A stretch of 64,000 nucleotides of DNA from Gordonia tangerina (GCF_021556435.1 NZ_JAKGCU010000017.1:1-64000); one strand, 5' to 3'; shown: positions 9,889 through 19,900, counted from the stretch's first letter. Program-made: numbers and translations. The notes: generated by a model not told the origin, from the sequence alone.

Positions 9889-11749
9889 ATGGTCGGGATG
9901 ATTCGCTCGGTACGCACATCCGCGCGCGTCGCACCGCGGGTGCGGAACCGACACCCCGTCGACGGAGCGCCACCGCTCGTGGACTCGCGCAGACTGCAGA
10001 ACGTGTCGATCGCGTGGTCGGTTGGTCACGATTGTGGTCGCCGGTCGGGCTCGCCGTGCTGGTGGGACTGCGCAGCCAGCTGCGCGCGTACAACCTCGTC
10101 GACACGGGCCGACCGGGCGCCCGGCTGCCGGTCGGCACGCCGGACGAGCACCGGGCGCGGAGCGTGGACGGCACCTACAACGATCTCGGCGAGCCTCGTG
10201 CGGGTTCGGCCGGGAGCCGCTTCGGCCGCAACGTGCCGTTACCGCGCACCGCACCCGAGAACGCTGATGACATCTGCGAACCAAATCCCCGACTGGTCAG
10301 CCGAAGGCTGTTGACCCGTCGCGAGTTCCGCCCGGCCACCACGCTCAATCTGCTGGCAGCAGCCTGGATTCAGTTCGAGGTGCACGATTGGTTCAACCAC
10401 GCGCCACAGGCCGGAAATCCGTGGCACATCCGGCTACCCGACGGTGACGACTGGCCGCATGACCCGATGACATTCGCGCGTACCGCGGTCGACCCGACCG
10501 GACCAGACGATCAACCGCCCGTGTTCGCCTCGACGGTGTCGCATTGGTGGGACGGCTCGCAGATCTACGGTGAGACGGCCGACTACGCGGAGAGCATCCG
10601 CACCCACGACGGTGGACGGATCGCGCTCGACGACGTCGGGTTGCCGCCCGCGGAGACCGAGGCACTGCTCGACCCGAATGGGCAGGCCGCCAATTTCTGG
10701 GTGGGTCTTGCCCTGTTGCACTCGTTGTTCTTGCGCGAGCACAACGCGATCGCCAACCGGTTGGCGTCCGCCTACCCCGCCATGACCGATCAACAACTAT
10801 ACGACTCCGCCCGATTGGTGAACGCAGCGTCGATGGCCAAGATCCACACCGTGGACTGGACCCCGGCGATCATCGCGCATCCGACCACGGTTGCGGCGAT
10901 GCGCGGCAACTGGTTCGGACTTCTCGGCGAACGGATGTCGGGACGCATCGCACGTTTCACCGACAACGAGATCCTCTCCGGCATCCCCGGCTCGGCGACC
11001 GCCGACAACGGCGTGCCGTTCGCCCTCACCGAGGAGTTCGTCGCCGTCTACCGCATGCATCCGCTGCTACCCGACACGGTGGAGTTCCGCAGTGGACTCG
11101 ACGACCGCGTCGTGGCGCGGCACGCGATGGCCGATCTGCTCGCCGCGGACGTACGACGACATCTGACGTCGAACACCGCCGCCGATCTGCTCTACTCGTT
11201 CGGGCGCGCACACCCGGGTGAACTGTCGTTGCACAACTTCCCGCGTTCCCTGCAGAACCTGGCACGACCCGACGGGACGCCGATCGACCTCGCCACCGTG
11301 GACATCATGCGGGTCCGCGAACGCGGAGTGCCGCGTTACAACGATTTTCGCCGCGCCCTGCGGATGGCACCGGTGACGACGTTCCGTGAACTGACGGTGA
11401 CGACGCGACCGCCACCGAATTGGCGGAGATCTACGGCGACATCGAGCCGCTGGATCTGATGATCGGGCTCTACGCCGAAGCCAAGCCGCCCGGATTCGGC
11501 TTCAGCGACACCGCCTTCCGGATCTTCATCCTGATGGCTTCGCGCCGCCTGTCCTGTGATCGCTTCTTCACCAGCGATTTCCGCCCCGAGGTGTACACCG
11601 AGGTCGGTATGGCATGGGTCCGGAACTCGTCGATGCGCTCGGTCCTGCTGCGTCATCATCCGATCCTGACACCTGCGTTGCGCTCAGTTGCCAATCCATT
11701 CGCCCCCTGGAGATCCGCAGCGGCATCGAGAGAGGACCGATCCCCATGA
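9889..11749 (+). pseudogene. Animal-type haem peroxidase (alpha-dioxygenase-like), two frameshifts
   Basis: The gene most likely starts at the ATG at 9889, which has a GGAGG site 5 bases upstream. It reads in frame 1 to about 10015, in frame 3 from about 10020 to 11396, and in frame 2 to the stop at 11747-11749. Each switch equals one missing base; the second falls at ACGGTGAC near 11396, where one extra G restores FRELTGDDATATELAEIYG. The assembled protein has the family's distal His in QFEVHDWFNH, LLHSLFLREHNAIANRL, the proximal His in AVYRMHPLLPD, and RERGVPRYNDFRR. Relatives include plant alpha-dioxygenases and fungal linoleate dioxygenases, which add oxygen to fatty acids. Sequencing error cannot be excluded: the downstream gene overlaps this frame's stop by 4 bases, which suggests the tail was recently translated. 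Confidence 0.8.
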
Positions 11750-12864
11750 CCGACATCGTCTCCGGCGGCCGGACGTATGTGCGTTTCCACGAGGACATCG
11801 AATCCCCGCGGGCCGACGAGGCCGACGACATCGAGAAGATCGTGCGCGTGCTGCGCGCGAACAACGAGCGCGCATATCGCGTGTACAAGCGAGGGTTGCG
11901 CGACGCGCACGCGAAGGGTCACGGCATCCTGCGCGGCACACTGGAGGTACTCGACGAACTGGACCCGGAGCTCGCGCAGGGAATGTTCGCCGCGCCTGGG
12001 ACCTACTCGGTGATCGCACGACTGTCGAGCACGTCCGGGCCGATCCGCAGCGACCAACTGCGTGGAGTTCGGGGACTCGGCATCAAGGTGATCGGCGTAT
12101 CGGGGCCGCGCGCGCTTCCCGACGACACCGCGCGGACCCAGGACTTCATCATGGTCACCCATCGCGAATTCCTGTTCGCCGACGCGCACGCATACAGCCG
12201 CAGTGGGATGTGGACGGCGTGGGCACTGGCCCGGCTGTCCGATCCGGCACTGCGACTCGGCAGTGAGGCACTCGACGCGCTGAACAAGCACGTGTTGCCC
12301 CGGTTCGGGCGCAGGCTGCCCGACAACCTGGCGGTGTTCGTGCAACCGAACACCCATATCCTCGGTGACACCTTCCACACGTCGGCGCCGCTGCGCCATG
12401 GTGACCACATCGCCAAGATGCGTCTGATCCCACGGTCACCGGAGGTGCGTGCGCTCGCGGGCGCGCCGATGCCGCCCAACGGTGAGGTCAATGCCTTCGC
12501 CGAGTCGGTGATCGACTTCTTCGCCTGCCACGGGGCCGAATACGAACTACAAGTGCAGTTGTGCACAGACCTCGCGGAGATGCCGATCGAGGATGCGACA
12601 AAGGAATGGGACGCCGCGCGCTCGCCGTATCGTACCGTCGCGCTCCTCCGATATCCCGTGCAGGACACCTATACCCCGCAGCGCCGGGCGTTCGGCGACG
12701 AGGTGCTGTCGTTCAACTCGTGGCGGGGTCTCGACGCACACCGCCCGCTCGGATCGATCAACCGGCTCAAGCGGCGTGTGTACGACGCGTCGAGTCAGTA
12801 TCGTCATCGCGTCAATCACGCCCCGATGCTCGAACCCGCCGACGAATCGGAGCTGCCGATCTGA
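11746..12864 (+). CDS. Catalase-related haem protein
   Basis: The 372-residue protein belongs to the catalase superfamily but lacks most of a true catalase. It keeps the distal His in DAHAKGHGIL and a C-terminal RRVYDASSQYRHRVN with the Tyr expected to bind haem. Catalase-related enzymes of this size include SrpA-like proteins and the allene oxide or bicyclobutane synthases that rearrange fatty-acid hydroperoxides; simple peroxidase activity is also possible. Its ATG overlaps the stop of the haem peroxidase gene (ATGA at 11746-11749), so the two were translated together. That pairing suggests one enzyme makes a hydroperoxide and the other consumes it, which is inference. Confidence 0.82.
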   Translation: MTDIVSGGRTYVRFHEDIESPRADEADDIEKIVRVLRANNERAYRVYKRGLRDAHAKGHGILRGTLEVLDELDPELAQGMFAAPGTYSVIARLSSTSGPIRSDQLRGVRGLGIKVIGVSGPRALPDDTARTQDFIMVTHREFLFADAHAYSRSGMWTAWALARLSDPALRLGSEALDALNKHVLPRFGRRLPDNLAVFVQPNTHILGDTFHTSAPLRHGDHIAKMRLIPRSPEVRALAGAPMPPNGEVNAFAESVIDFFACHGAEYELQVQLCTDLAEMPIEDATKEWDAARSPYRTVALLRYPVQDTYTPQRRAFGDEVLSFNSWRGLDAHRPLGSINRLKRRVYDASSQYRHRVNHAPMLEPADESELPI

Positions 12865-13022
12865 CCAGCCGGTGACCGACCGCCGACGACGCCGTGACCC
12901 GACGACCAACACCTGGCGACCGATCCGTGTCCCGATCTGCCGTGCCAGGTCACAACCAGTCGTGCGGCGCTTCCGCGTTCATCACAGTGGTCGTTCACGA
13001 CGCCGCAGCGGCGCGCGGCACC

Positions 13023-13028
13023 TATACT
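13023..13028 (+). promoter_or_regulatory. -10 element TATACT for the LuxR gene, leaderless
   Basis: TATACT ends 8 bases before the ATG at 13037, so transcription would begin at or within a base or two of the start codon. No clear -35 is seen. The hexamer is near the actinobacterial TANNNT consensus. Confidence 0.6.
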
Positions 13029-13036
13029 CAGGACGC

Positions 13037-15489
13037 ATGGACGGCGGTTGGCAGCTGCTCGGCCGGCCCTCCGAACATCAGGCGATCCTTTCCGCCCTGA
13101 CCGACGGGGGAAGCGGCGTCATGCTGGTCGGACCCCCTGGGGTCGGCAAGACGACATCGGCACGAACGGTGACCGATTCGCTGCGTGCCCCGGTGCACTG
13201 GGCAGCCTGCACGGAGTCCTCCCGGGCGATTCCACTGGGTGCTTTTGCGCCGTGGGTCCGTCTGTCGCCGAGCACCTCCCGCGATCCGATCGCCGCACTC
13301 GTGTCGGCGCGAGAGGCATTGATCGCCGAGCCGAACACCGTGATCGGCGTCGACGATGCTCACCTGCTCGACCAGCTCTCGGCAACGCTGCTACACCAGA
13401 TCACCATCGAACACGCGGCTCGTGTGGTGGCCACCGCCCGCAGCCGCGAGACCGTCCCCGACGCCATCACGACGCTGTGGAAGGACGGGTATCTCACCCG
13501 GATCGAGCTCGACCCGCTGACCAAGGAGCAGTGCACCGAGCTGGTCGAGAAGGTGCTCGGCGGGACTCTCGAAGGTCTCAGCGCCGACGTGATCTGGGAA
13601 TCGTCGGGTGGTAATCCCCTCTTCCTGCGGAACATGGTCGAGGGTGCGCTGGCGGCCGGAAACCTCACGGAGAACAACGAAGTCTGGCAGCTTCGTGGCC
13701 CCACCGCCGTGCCGTCGGGACTCGTGGCATTGATCGACGAGCGACTCGATCGGGCCGGTGACGCCGTGGTGGATGCGTTGAAGTTGCTCGCATTGTACGA
13801 ACCACTCGATCTCGACACGCTGGTCGAACTCGGACCCTGCGTTCACGGATCGTGGCGGTCCTGCGTGATCGTCCGATCACCTCGGCCGCCGAGCGGATCC
13901 GGCTCGTCCGGCTCTGCGTCGACGGTGATCAGGACATCGAGCCCAAGCTGTTGATCTCGGCCGCCAAAGATGCGGTGGCACTGACCAATCTCCCGCTCGG
14001 TGAACAGCTGGCCCGCGCCGCCCACGAACGCGGCGGCGGTGTCGCAGCAGCCGAACTGTTGTCGCGGGCACTGCTGTGGCAGGGTCGGATCGCCGACTCC
14101 GATGAAGTGCTGGCCGGCTACGACCCGGACGATCTCGACGAACTGCAGTTGGTGCAGTGGGGCGTTCCGCGGATGAGCCGGCTGTTCTGGTCGATCGGCG
14201 ACGTTGCGCAGAGTGGCCGGCTGTTGCAGCTGATGCGTGACAGGGTGGGCCATCGGGCGCTGCGCTTGGTCGTCGATGCGGCCGGCGCTGCCATGGCGGT
14301 ACACGAAAACCGCATCGACGAGGGCATCGAGGCGGCCGAGAAGGTTCTCGCAGACGCCGAATCACCCTCTCAGGCAATAGACTTCGCGGCATTCGGCGCA
14401 GGTTTGGCGATGCCGGTCGCCGGTCGTGGACTGAATTTCGAGCCGATCGCGGCGCGATGCCGTCCGGAGCAGAAGGCCACCGACGGCATGATCAAAGTGA
14501 TGATCCGCTACGGCGATGTGCTCGCGCTGGCGACTGTCGGTGACCTCGATGCGGCCGACCGCCGCACCGTAGAGTACGCCGAGTTCTCGTCGTCCGGCCA
14601 GTTCGTCGGCTGGGCGATCGCCAAGATCATGCCGGGTCTCGTCGCGACCCACCGCGGTGCCTTCCGCACTGCGGCGAAGGCGATCGAGCAGGCACTGGCG
14701 GCGCTCAACGCCGAGACATCCCTGCCGTGGCAGCTGCCCGCGCGGCTGATCCTGGTCCGGGCCTACGCTGCGCTCGGTGAGGTGGCGAAGGCGCAGCAGG
14801 TGATCGACGACGCGGAGGAACACTCCGGACCGCACCTGCGCCTTCACGAACCGCAACGCACGATCTCGCGTGCCTGGATCGCGGCATCGACCGGGAGCCC
14901 TCGGGAGGCGATCGAGTTGTGTGGTGAGGCTGCGGAATCGGCCCAGAGCTCGGGGCAGTATGCGGTAGCCGTCGAGGCGTTGCACCATGCGGCTCGGTTC
15001 GGCGACCGCCAGATCGCGCAGCGTCTCACCGACGTCGGCCGGTTGGTCCAGGGTCCGGTGGTCGGCCTCTATGTGCAGCATGCGGCCGCGGTCGCGAATG
15101 CGGACCCGGCCGCGCTCTGCGTGGTAAGTGGGCGGTTTGAACAGATCGGTCTGATGCTCTCGGCCGCCGATGCGGCCGCGCAGGCGGTTCCGTTGTACGA
15201 CCGGGCCGGACGACGACGCGAGTGTGCCGAGGCGACCGCGCGCTCCGCACGGCTGGCCGCACGCTGCGACTCGGCGACGACACCGGCCATCCGTGCTGCC
15301 GCGCGGCCGCTGCCGGTCACCGCGCGGGAGCGGGAGATCACCGCGCTGGTGGCGCAGGGGCTCAGCAACCGAGAGATCGCCGAGCGCCTCACCGTGTCGA
15401 TCCGAACCGTGGAGGGGCACATCTACCGCGCCTGCATCAAACTCGACGTCGCGGATCGGGACGCCTTGGCCCGCATCGTGTGGAATTAG
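13037..15489 (+). pseudogene. LAL-type LuxR transcriptional regulator with internal deletion
   Basis: The first part (13037 to about 13832) encodes an ATPase module with Walker A GPPGVGKTT and a VIGVDDAH Walker B. The second part, read in another frame from about 13835 to 15489, encodes a TPR-like helical region and a C-terminal LuxR helix-turn-helix (VTAREREITALVAQGLSNREIAERLTVSIRTVEGHI). Family members have roughly 50 residues between the LVEL motif and the LRxRI helix, including an FTHPL-type motif. Here these are nearly abutted and out of frame, so a deletion of about 150 bp is inferred. The C-terminal piece could still be translated from the GTG at 13852. LAL regulators are large ATP-dependent activators; the target is unknown, but adjacent redox genes are candidates. 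Confidence 0.75.
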
Positions 15490-15593
15490 GGTCCTTCGCG
15501 ACGCCGCTGGGCAGGCACCGGGGCTCCTCACCGAACCGGCGGCCGCTCGCGTCACGAGCCAGTGGGTTACGCATCAGGCGGCTCGCGGGACAC

Positions 15594-15599
15594 TAGGCT
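15594..15599 (+). promoter_or_regulatory. -10 element TAGGCT, leaderless start of the FAD oxidoreductase gene
   Basis: TAGGCT lies 8 bases before the GTG at 15608, which itself has no Shine-Dalgarno sequence. This spacing places the transcript start at the GTG. Confidence 0.55.
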
Positions 15600-15607
15600 G
15601 GCACACC

Positions 15608-16726
15608 GTGACAGAGTCCGTGGACGTCGTGGTGGTGGGTGCAGGTGTGATCGGTCTAGCCGTGGCGCGCCGGCTTGCCCGGGACGGTCTCAGCGTGGTG
15701 GTCCTCGAGCGTGAGGACGCGATCGGCACCCAGACCAGTTCCCGCAACTCCGAGATCATCCACGCCGGGATCTACTATCCGTCGGGCAGCCTGAAGGCAC
15801 GGATGTGCGTGGCCGGCCGCGAACTCCTGTATCGCTACTGCGCCGATCACGATGTCGCGCACCGTCGGACCGGCAAACTGATCGTCGCCACCGACACCGA
15901 TCAGCTCGCCGCACTCGACGGTATCGCCCAGCGTGCGCGCGAGAACGGCGTCGACGATCTGCGACGGATCGGTCGGACCGAACTGGCGGAGATGGAGCCC
16001 GAAGTGAGCGGCGTGGCTGCGTTGTGGTCGCCGTCGACCGGAATCGTCGACGCCCATGGTCTGATGGGTGCGCTTCGCCGCGACGCCGAGCAGGCAGGGG
16101 CGGTGATCTCCTTGCGCAGCGACGTGACAGGGGGCCGCGTTCGACCGGATGGTCGGATCGAACTCACGGTCCGCGACATCGGTGCCATCGTCTGCGCGAC
16201 GGTGGTCAACTGCGCGGGTCTGGGCGCCTGGGGGCTCGCGCGATCGCTGACCGGGTTCCCGGCCGAGCGGGTGCCGCTCCGGCACCTCGCCAAGGGGAGC
16301 TACTTCGGCTTGCGAGCCGGTCGAGCACCATTCGAGCGGTTGATCTATCCGGTGCCAGTGGACGGTGGCCTCGGCGTCCATCTGACCGTCGACCTCGACG
16401 GCATCGCACGTTTCGGTCCCGATGTGGAATGGGTCGCCCACGCTGAGCATGTCGTCGATCCGGCCCGGGCCGATGCGTTCTACGCCGCCATCCGCCGCTA
16501 CTGGCCCGGATTGCCCGACGACGCCCTGCAGCCGGACTTCGCCGGCGTCCGACCGAAGCTGACCGGCCCGGGAGAACCGGCCACCGACTTCCTGGTGCAG
16601 GGGCCGACCGACCATGGCGTCGCCGGTGTCGTCAACCTGTTCGGCATCGAGAGTCCGGGCCTGACGTCCTGTCTGGCGCTGGCTGCCCATGTTGCCGCGA
16701 CGATCGACCGTGACCGGCTACGGTGA
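15608..16726 (+). CDS. FAD-dependent oxidoreductase, L-2-hydroxyglutarate oxidase-like
   Basis: The 372-residue protein is of the DAO family. The N-terminal dinucleotide-binding motif is VVVVGAGVIGLAVARRLA with the ribose-binding acid in VLERE. It is followed by SSRNSEIIHAGIYYPSGSLKARMCVAG, a stretch characteristic of the LhgO/L2HGDH group, which oxidises L-2-hydroxyglutarate to 2-oxoglutarate. The C-terminal region GVRPKLTGPGEPATDFLVQ also fits that group. The protein lacks signal and membrane segments, so it is cytoplasmic or peripheral. The GTG start is chosen because it immediately precedes the FAD motif and has a leaderless -10; longer readings run into the LuxR gene. L-2-hydroxyglutarate as substrate is likely but unproven. 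Confidence 0.85.
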   Translation: MTESVDVVVVGAGVIGLAVARRLARDGLSVVVLEREDAIGTQTSSRNSEIIHAGIYYPSGSLKARMCVAGRELLYRYCADHDVAHRRTGKLIVATDTDQLAALDGIAQRARENGVDDLRRIGRTELAEMEPEVSGVAALWSPSTGIVDAHGLMGALRRDAEQAGAVISLRSDVTGGRVRPDGRIELTVRDIGAIVCATVVNCAGLGAWGLARSLTGFPAERVPLRHLAKGSYFGLRAGRAPFERLIYPVPVDGGLGVHLTVDLDGIARFGPDVEWVAHAEHVVDPARADAFYAAIRRYWPGLPDDALQPDFAGVRPKLTGPGEPATDFLVQGPTDHGVAGVVNLFGIESPGLTSCLALAAHVAATIDRDRLR

Positions 16727-16770
16727 ACTGCACGGAGCCGTCGCGACGGCGGTCTGATGTGGGGAGCAGC

Positions 16771-17802
16771 ATGAAACTCGGGTTACAGCTGGGATATTGG
16801 GGTGCACAGCCGGCAACGAACCATGCCGAGCTGGTCCGGGCGGCCGAGGCCGCCGGATTCGACGCCGTCTTCACCGCCGAGGCGTGGGGATCGGATGCCT
16901 ATACCCCCTTGGCGTGGTGGGGATCGTCAACCGAACGCGTCCGGCTCGGCACGTCGGTGCTGCAGCTGTCGGCACGTACCCCGACCGCGTGCGCGATGGC
17001 CGCACTCACCCTCGACCACCTGTCCGGCGGCCGCCACATCGTCGGGCTCGGTGTGTCGGGTCCGCAGGTTGTCGAAGGTTGGTACGGTCAACGATTCGCC
17101 AAGCCGCTCGCGCGAACCCGTGAGTACATCGACATCATGCGGCAGGTGTGGGCCCGCGAGGCGCCGGTCACCAGCACGGGCCCACACTATCGGTTGCCGC
17201 TGACCGGGGACGACGCCACCGGACTGGGTAAACCACTCAAGCCGATCACGCACCCGCTGCGTGCCGACATCCCGGTGATGCTGGGCGCCGAAGGCCCCAA
17301 GAACATCGCCCTGGCAGCCGAGATCGCCGACGGCTGGCTGCCACTGTTCTACACGCCCCGACTCGCCGACACCTACAACGAGTGGCTTGACGAGGGATTC
17401 GCACGGCCGGGGGCCCGGCGCACGCGCGCCGACTTCGAGATCTGCGCCACCGCCCAGATCGTCATCACCGACGACCGGGCCGCCACCTACGAGGCGATCA
17501 AACCGTTCCTCGCGCTCTACATGGGCGGGATGGGCAGCGAGGACACGAATTTCCACGCCGAGGTGTATCGGCGGATGGGCTACGCCGACGTCGTCGACGA
17601 GGTGACCGCGTTGTTCCGCAGCAACCGCAAAGACGAGGCCGCACAGGTGATACCCGACGAAGTCGTGGCCGATTCGGCCATCGTCGGTGACATCGAGCAC
17701 GTGCGGTCGGAGGTCAAGCGGTGGGAGGCCGCCGGCGTCACCATGATGCTGGTGTCGCCCGGCAGCGTGCCCGAGATCGAGCAGCTGGCGACGCTCATCT
17801 GA
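16771..17802 (+). CDS. F420-dependent LLM oxidoreductase
   Basis: The 343-residue protein has the luciferase-like TIM barrel. It begins MKLGLQLGYWG and continues with AGFDAVFTAEAWGSDAYTPLAWW and LGVSGPQVVEGWYGQ, features of mycobacterial F420-dependent LLM proteins of the TIGR03559-like group. It would use F420 as hydride carrier on an unknown substrate. The ATG at 16771 is preceded by GGGGAGC at a suitable distance; the upstream in-frame start at 16723 overlaps the previous gene. It lies 44 bases after the FAD oxidoreductase and 8 bases before the DUF1295 gene, so it is probably part of one transcript. Confidence 0.85.
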   Translation: MKLGLQLGYWGAQPATNHAELVRAAEAAGFDAVFTAEAWGSDAYTPLAWWGSSTERVRLGTSVLQLSARTPTACAMAALTLDHLSGGRHIVGLGVSGPQVVEGWYGQRFAKPLARTREYIDIMRQVWAREAPVTSTGPHYRLPLTGDDATGLGKPLKPITHPLRADIPVMLGAEGPKNIALAAEIADGWLPLFYTPRLADTYNEWLDEGFARPGARRTRADFEICATAQIVITDDRAATYEAIKPFLALYMGGMGSEDTNFHAEVYRRMGYADVVDEVTALFRSNRKDEAAQVIPDEVVADSAIVGDIEHVRSEVKRWEAAGVTMMLVSPGSVPEIEQLATLI

Positions 17803-17810
17803 GCAGCCAG

Positions 17811-18725
17811 ATGTCGCGCCAATCGCCGTCGGGTCGGGTCACCGCACTCGTCCGGGTCACATTCGCCTACCTGCTCGCCATCGCGGTCGCGGTGCTGTGG
17901 TTGCTGTGGGGACCCGCGACCGGTGTGTTGTGGCTCGATACGTTGATCGCCGACCTGCTGGCCACGGTCGTCATCTTCGGTTTCAGCCGGGTCCACCACA
18001 ACAGCAGCTTCTACGACGCGTACTGGAGCGTGATCCCGCCGCTGCTGCTCGGGTACTGGTGGTGGCAGTCAGACCTCGGCGTCGACGATCTCCGTACCTG
18101 GCTGTTGTTCATCGTGGTTGCGGTGTGGGCGGTCCGCTTGACCGCGAACTGGGTCGGTACGTACCCCGGTCTGCACCACGAAGATTGGCGCTACGCACAG
18201 CTGCGCGCCGACGCCGGTCGGTGGGAGCTGCCGGTGGACCTGTTCGCCATCCATGTGATCCCGACCCTGCAGGTGTTCGCCGGGATGGTGCCGGCCTATG
18301 TTGCGGTGACCCACCCGGCCCAGGGCCCGACCTGGTTGGTCGTCGTGGCGTTCCTGGTGGGGTTGTCGGCTGTCGGACTCGAGACGATCGCCGATGGGCA
18401 GCTGCGCCGGTTCGTCCGGTCCGCTCGCGGCGGCGATGTGATGGATCGTGGCGTCTGGGGATGGTCGCGCCACCCGAACTATTTCGGTGAGTTCTCGTTC
18501 TGGTTCTCGCTCGCGCTGTTCGGGGTGGCGGCGTCTCCGGCGGACGCCTGGTGGCTGTTCATCGGCGCCGCGGTGATGCTCGCTCTGTTCGAGGGCGCGA
18601 GCATCCCGATGATGGAGCGGCGCAGCCTCGCCCGACGACCCGGCTACCAGTCGGTGATCGACCGGGTACCGCGGTTCGTGCCGCGGCCACCGCGCGCGGG
18701 CGGTGCCGTGCGGACTCGCCGATGA
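17811..18725 (+). CDS. DUF1295 (steroid 5-alpha-reductase-like) membrane protein
   Basis: The 304-residue protein has about seven hydrophobic segments. It carries the DUF1295 hallmarks: FSRVHHNSSFYDAYWSVIP near the first helices, NWVGTYPGLHHEDWRY in the middle, and GVWGWSRHPNYFGEFSFWF near the C terminus, where the RHPNYFGE motif is shared with steroid 5-alpha-reductases and isoprenylcysteine methyltransferases. Family members are NADPH-dependent reductases or methyltransferases of lipids, and the substrate is unknown. The ATG at 17811 is 8 bases after the LLM stop. Its stop overlaps the next start by 4 bases (ATGA at 18722-18725), so the FAD protein that follows may supply or share its redox chemistry. 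Confidence 0.87.
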   Translation: MSRQSPSGRVTALVRVTFAYLLAIAVAVLWLLWGPATGVLWLDTLIADLLATVVIFGFSRVHHNSSFYDAYWSVIPPLLLGYWWWQSDLGVDDLRTWLLFIVVAVWAVRLTANWVGTYPGLHHEDWRYAQLRADAGRWELPVDLFAIHVIPTLQVFAGMVPAYVAVTHPAQGPTWLVVVAFLVGLSAVGLETIADGQLRRFVRSARGGDVMDRGVWGWSRHPNYFGEFSFWFSLALFGVAASPADAWWLFIGAAVMLALFEGASIPMMERRSLARRPGYQSVIDRVPRFVPRPPRAGGAVRTRR

Positions 18726-19900
18726 GCGCGCACCGACGGCGACCGCGGGTCGTGATCGCCGGCATGGGTGACAGCGGGTTGCTCACCGCGCTCCATCTGG
18801 CGCGTGGCAGATCGCCGGTTCCGTTGTCTCGGTCCGGTTCTCGGGCGGCTATCGACATCGTCGGGATCTCGTCGAAACCCGGGCTTCTCAGCGGGCAGGA
18901 ACTGGGCACCCGGATTGCGCGACCCGACGTGTGGAGCCGCGATTATTGGATCGGGTTCGACCGCTTTCGCGGACTCGACCGGGTGCGGACCGTGCACGGC
19001 ACACTCGTCGGTCTCGACACCGGTCAGCGGCGGGTGGAGGTTGTGCGCAGCGACTGCTCGACCGTCGCCGAACCCTACGACGTGCTGGTGATCTCCACTG
19101 GGGTGCGCAACGGCTTCTGGCGGCAGCCGACGCTGCAGACCGCGGCCGACATCGCCGACGACCTCAGGCGGACACATGCACGTCTGCGCGCTGCGACGAG
19201 CATTGCGGTGATCGGCGGTGGGGCGGCCGCGATCAGCAGTGCGGCCAACGTGGCCGCGGTATGGCCCAACAAGAACGTGCACCTGTACTTTCCGGGCTCC
19301 CGGGCGTTACCCGGTCATCATCCGCGGGTGTGGCAACAGGTGCGGGCCCGCCTCGAGGGCTATGGTGTCGAGCTGCACCCGGGGCATCGCGCCCGACTTC
19401 CCGCCGGCTCCGGGATCGACCACATCGGTACCGGACCCGTTCAATGGAGCACCGGTCAGCCATCGGCACATGCCGACGCCGTTGTCTGGGCGGTCGGAGC
19501 GGTGCGTCCGAACACCGAGTGGCTGCCCGCCGATCTGCTGGATGAACACGGGTTCGTCCGCGTCGACGACGATCTCGGCGTGACCGGGCACGAGCGCATC
19601 TTCGCGCTCGGCGATGTGGCGGCGACCGATCCCCTGCGCAACTCGGCGCGTAACCGGGCCGACCGACTGGTCGCACACAATGTGCGCGCCACACTGCGCG
19701 GTGGCCACCGGCGCCGTTATCGTCCTCGACAGCATCGCTGGGGGTCGGTTCTCGGTGTCCAGCGCGACGGACTGGAGATCTTCACCCCCGATGGTCGAGG
19801 GTTCCGGCTGCCCGCATGGTCGATCGACACCGTCCTGCAGCCTTGGATCGTCCGCCGCGGAATCTATCGCGGGGTGCGCGATCAGGAGTGGGAAGTCTAG
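18722..19900 (+). CDS. FAD-dependent pyridine nucleotide-disulphide oxidoreductase, NDH-2/AIF-like
   Basis: The 392-residue protein has an N-terminal nucleotide motif VVIAGMGDSGLLTALHLARG, a second one at SIAVIGGGAAAISSAANVA for NAD(P)H, and a C-terminal FAD motif in HERIFALGDVAATDP. There is no redox-active CxxC pair, which places it with NADH:quinone (NDH-2), FSP1 and AIF-like flavoproteins rather than disulphide reductases. It starts inside the stop of the DUF1295 gene, so the two are translationally coupled. Electron delivery to that membrane protein or to quinone is a reasonable inference. Its TAG stop shares the palindrome CTAG with the stop of the convergent gene. Confidence 0.83.
   Translation: MSAHRRRPRVVIAGMGDSGLLTALHLARGRSPVPLSRSGSRAAIDIVGISSKPGLLSGQELGTRIARPDVWSRDYWIGFDRFRGLDRVRTVHGTLVGLDTGQRRVEVVRSDCSTVAEPYDVLVISTGVRNGFWRQPTLQTAADIADDLRRTHARLRAATSIAVIGGGAAAISSAANVAAVWPNKNVHLYFPGSRALPGHHPRVWQQVRARLEGYGVELHPGHRARLPAGSGIDHIGTGPVQWSTGQPSAHADAVVWAVGAVRPNTEWLPADLLDEHGFVRVDDDLGVTGHERIFALGDVAATDPLRNSARNRADRLVAHNVRATLRGGHRRRYRPRQHRWGSVLGVQRDGLEIFTPDGRGFRLPAWSIDTVLQPWIVRRGIYRGVRDQEWEV

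Noticed and set aside
13852..15489. LuxR helix-turn-helix gene as an independent, intact gene
   Set aside because: It begins in the middle of a helical domain and the ATPase half directly precedes it. A deletion in one larger gene explains both parts better, though translation from 13852 remains possible.
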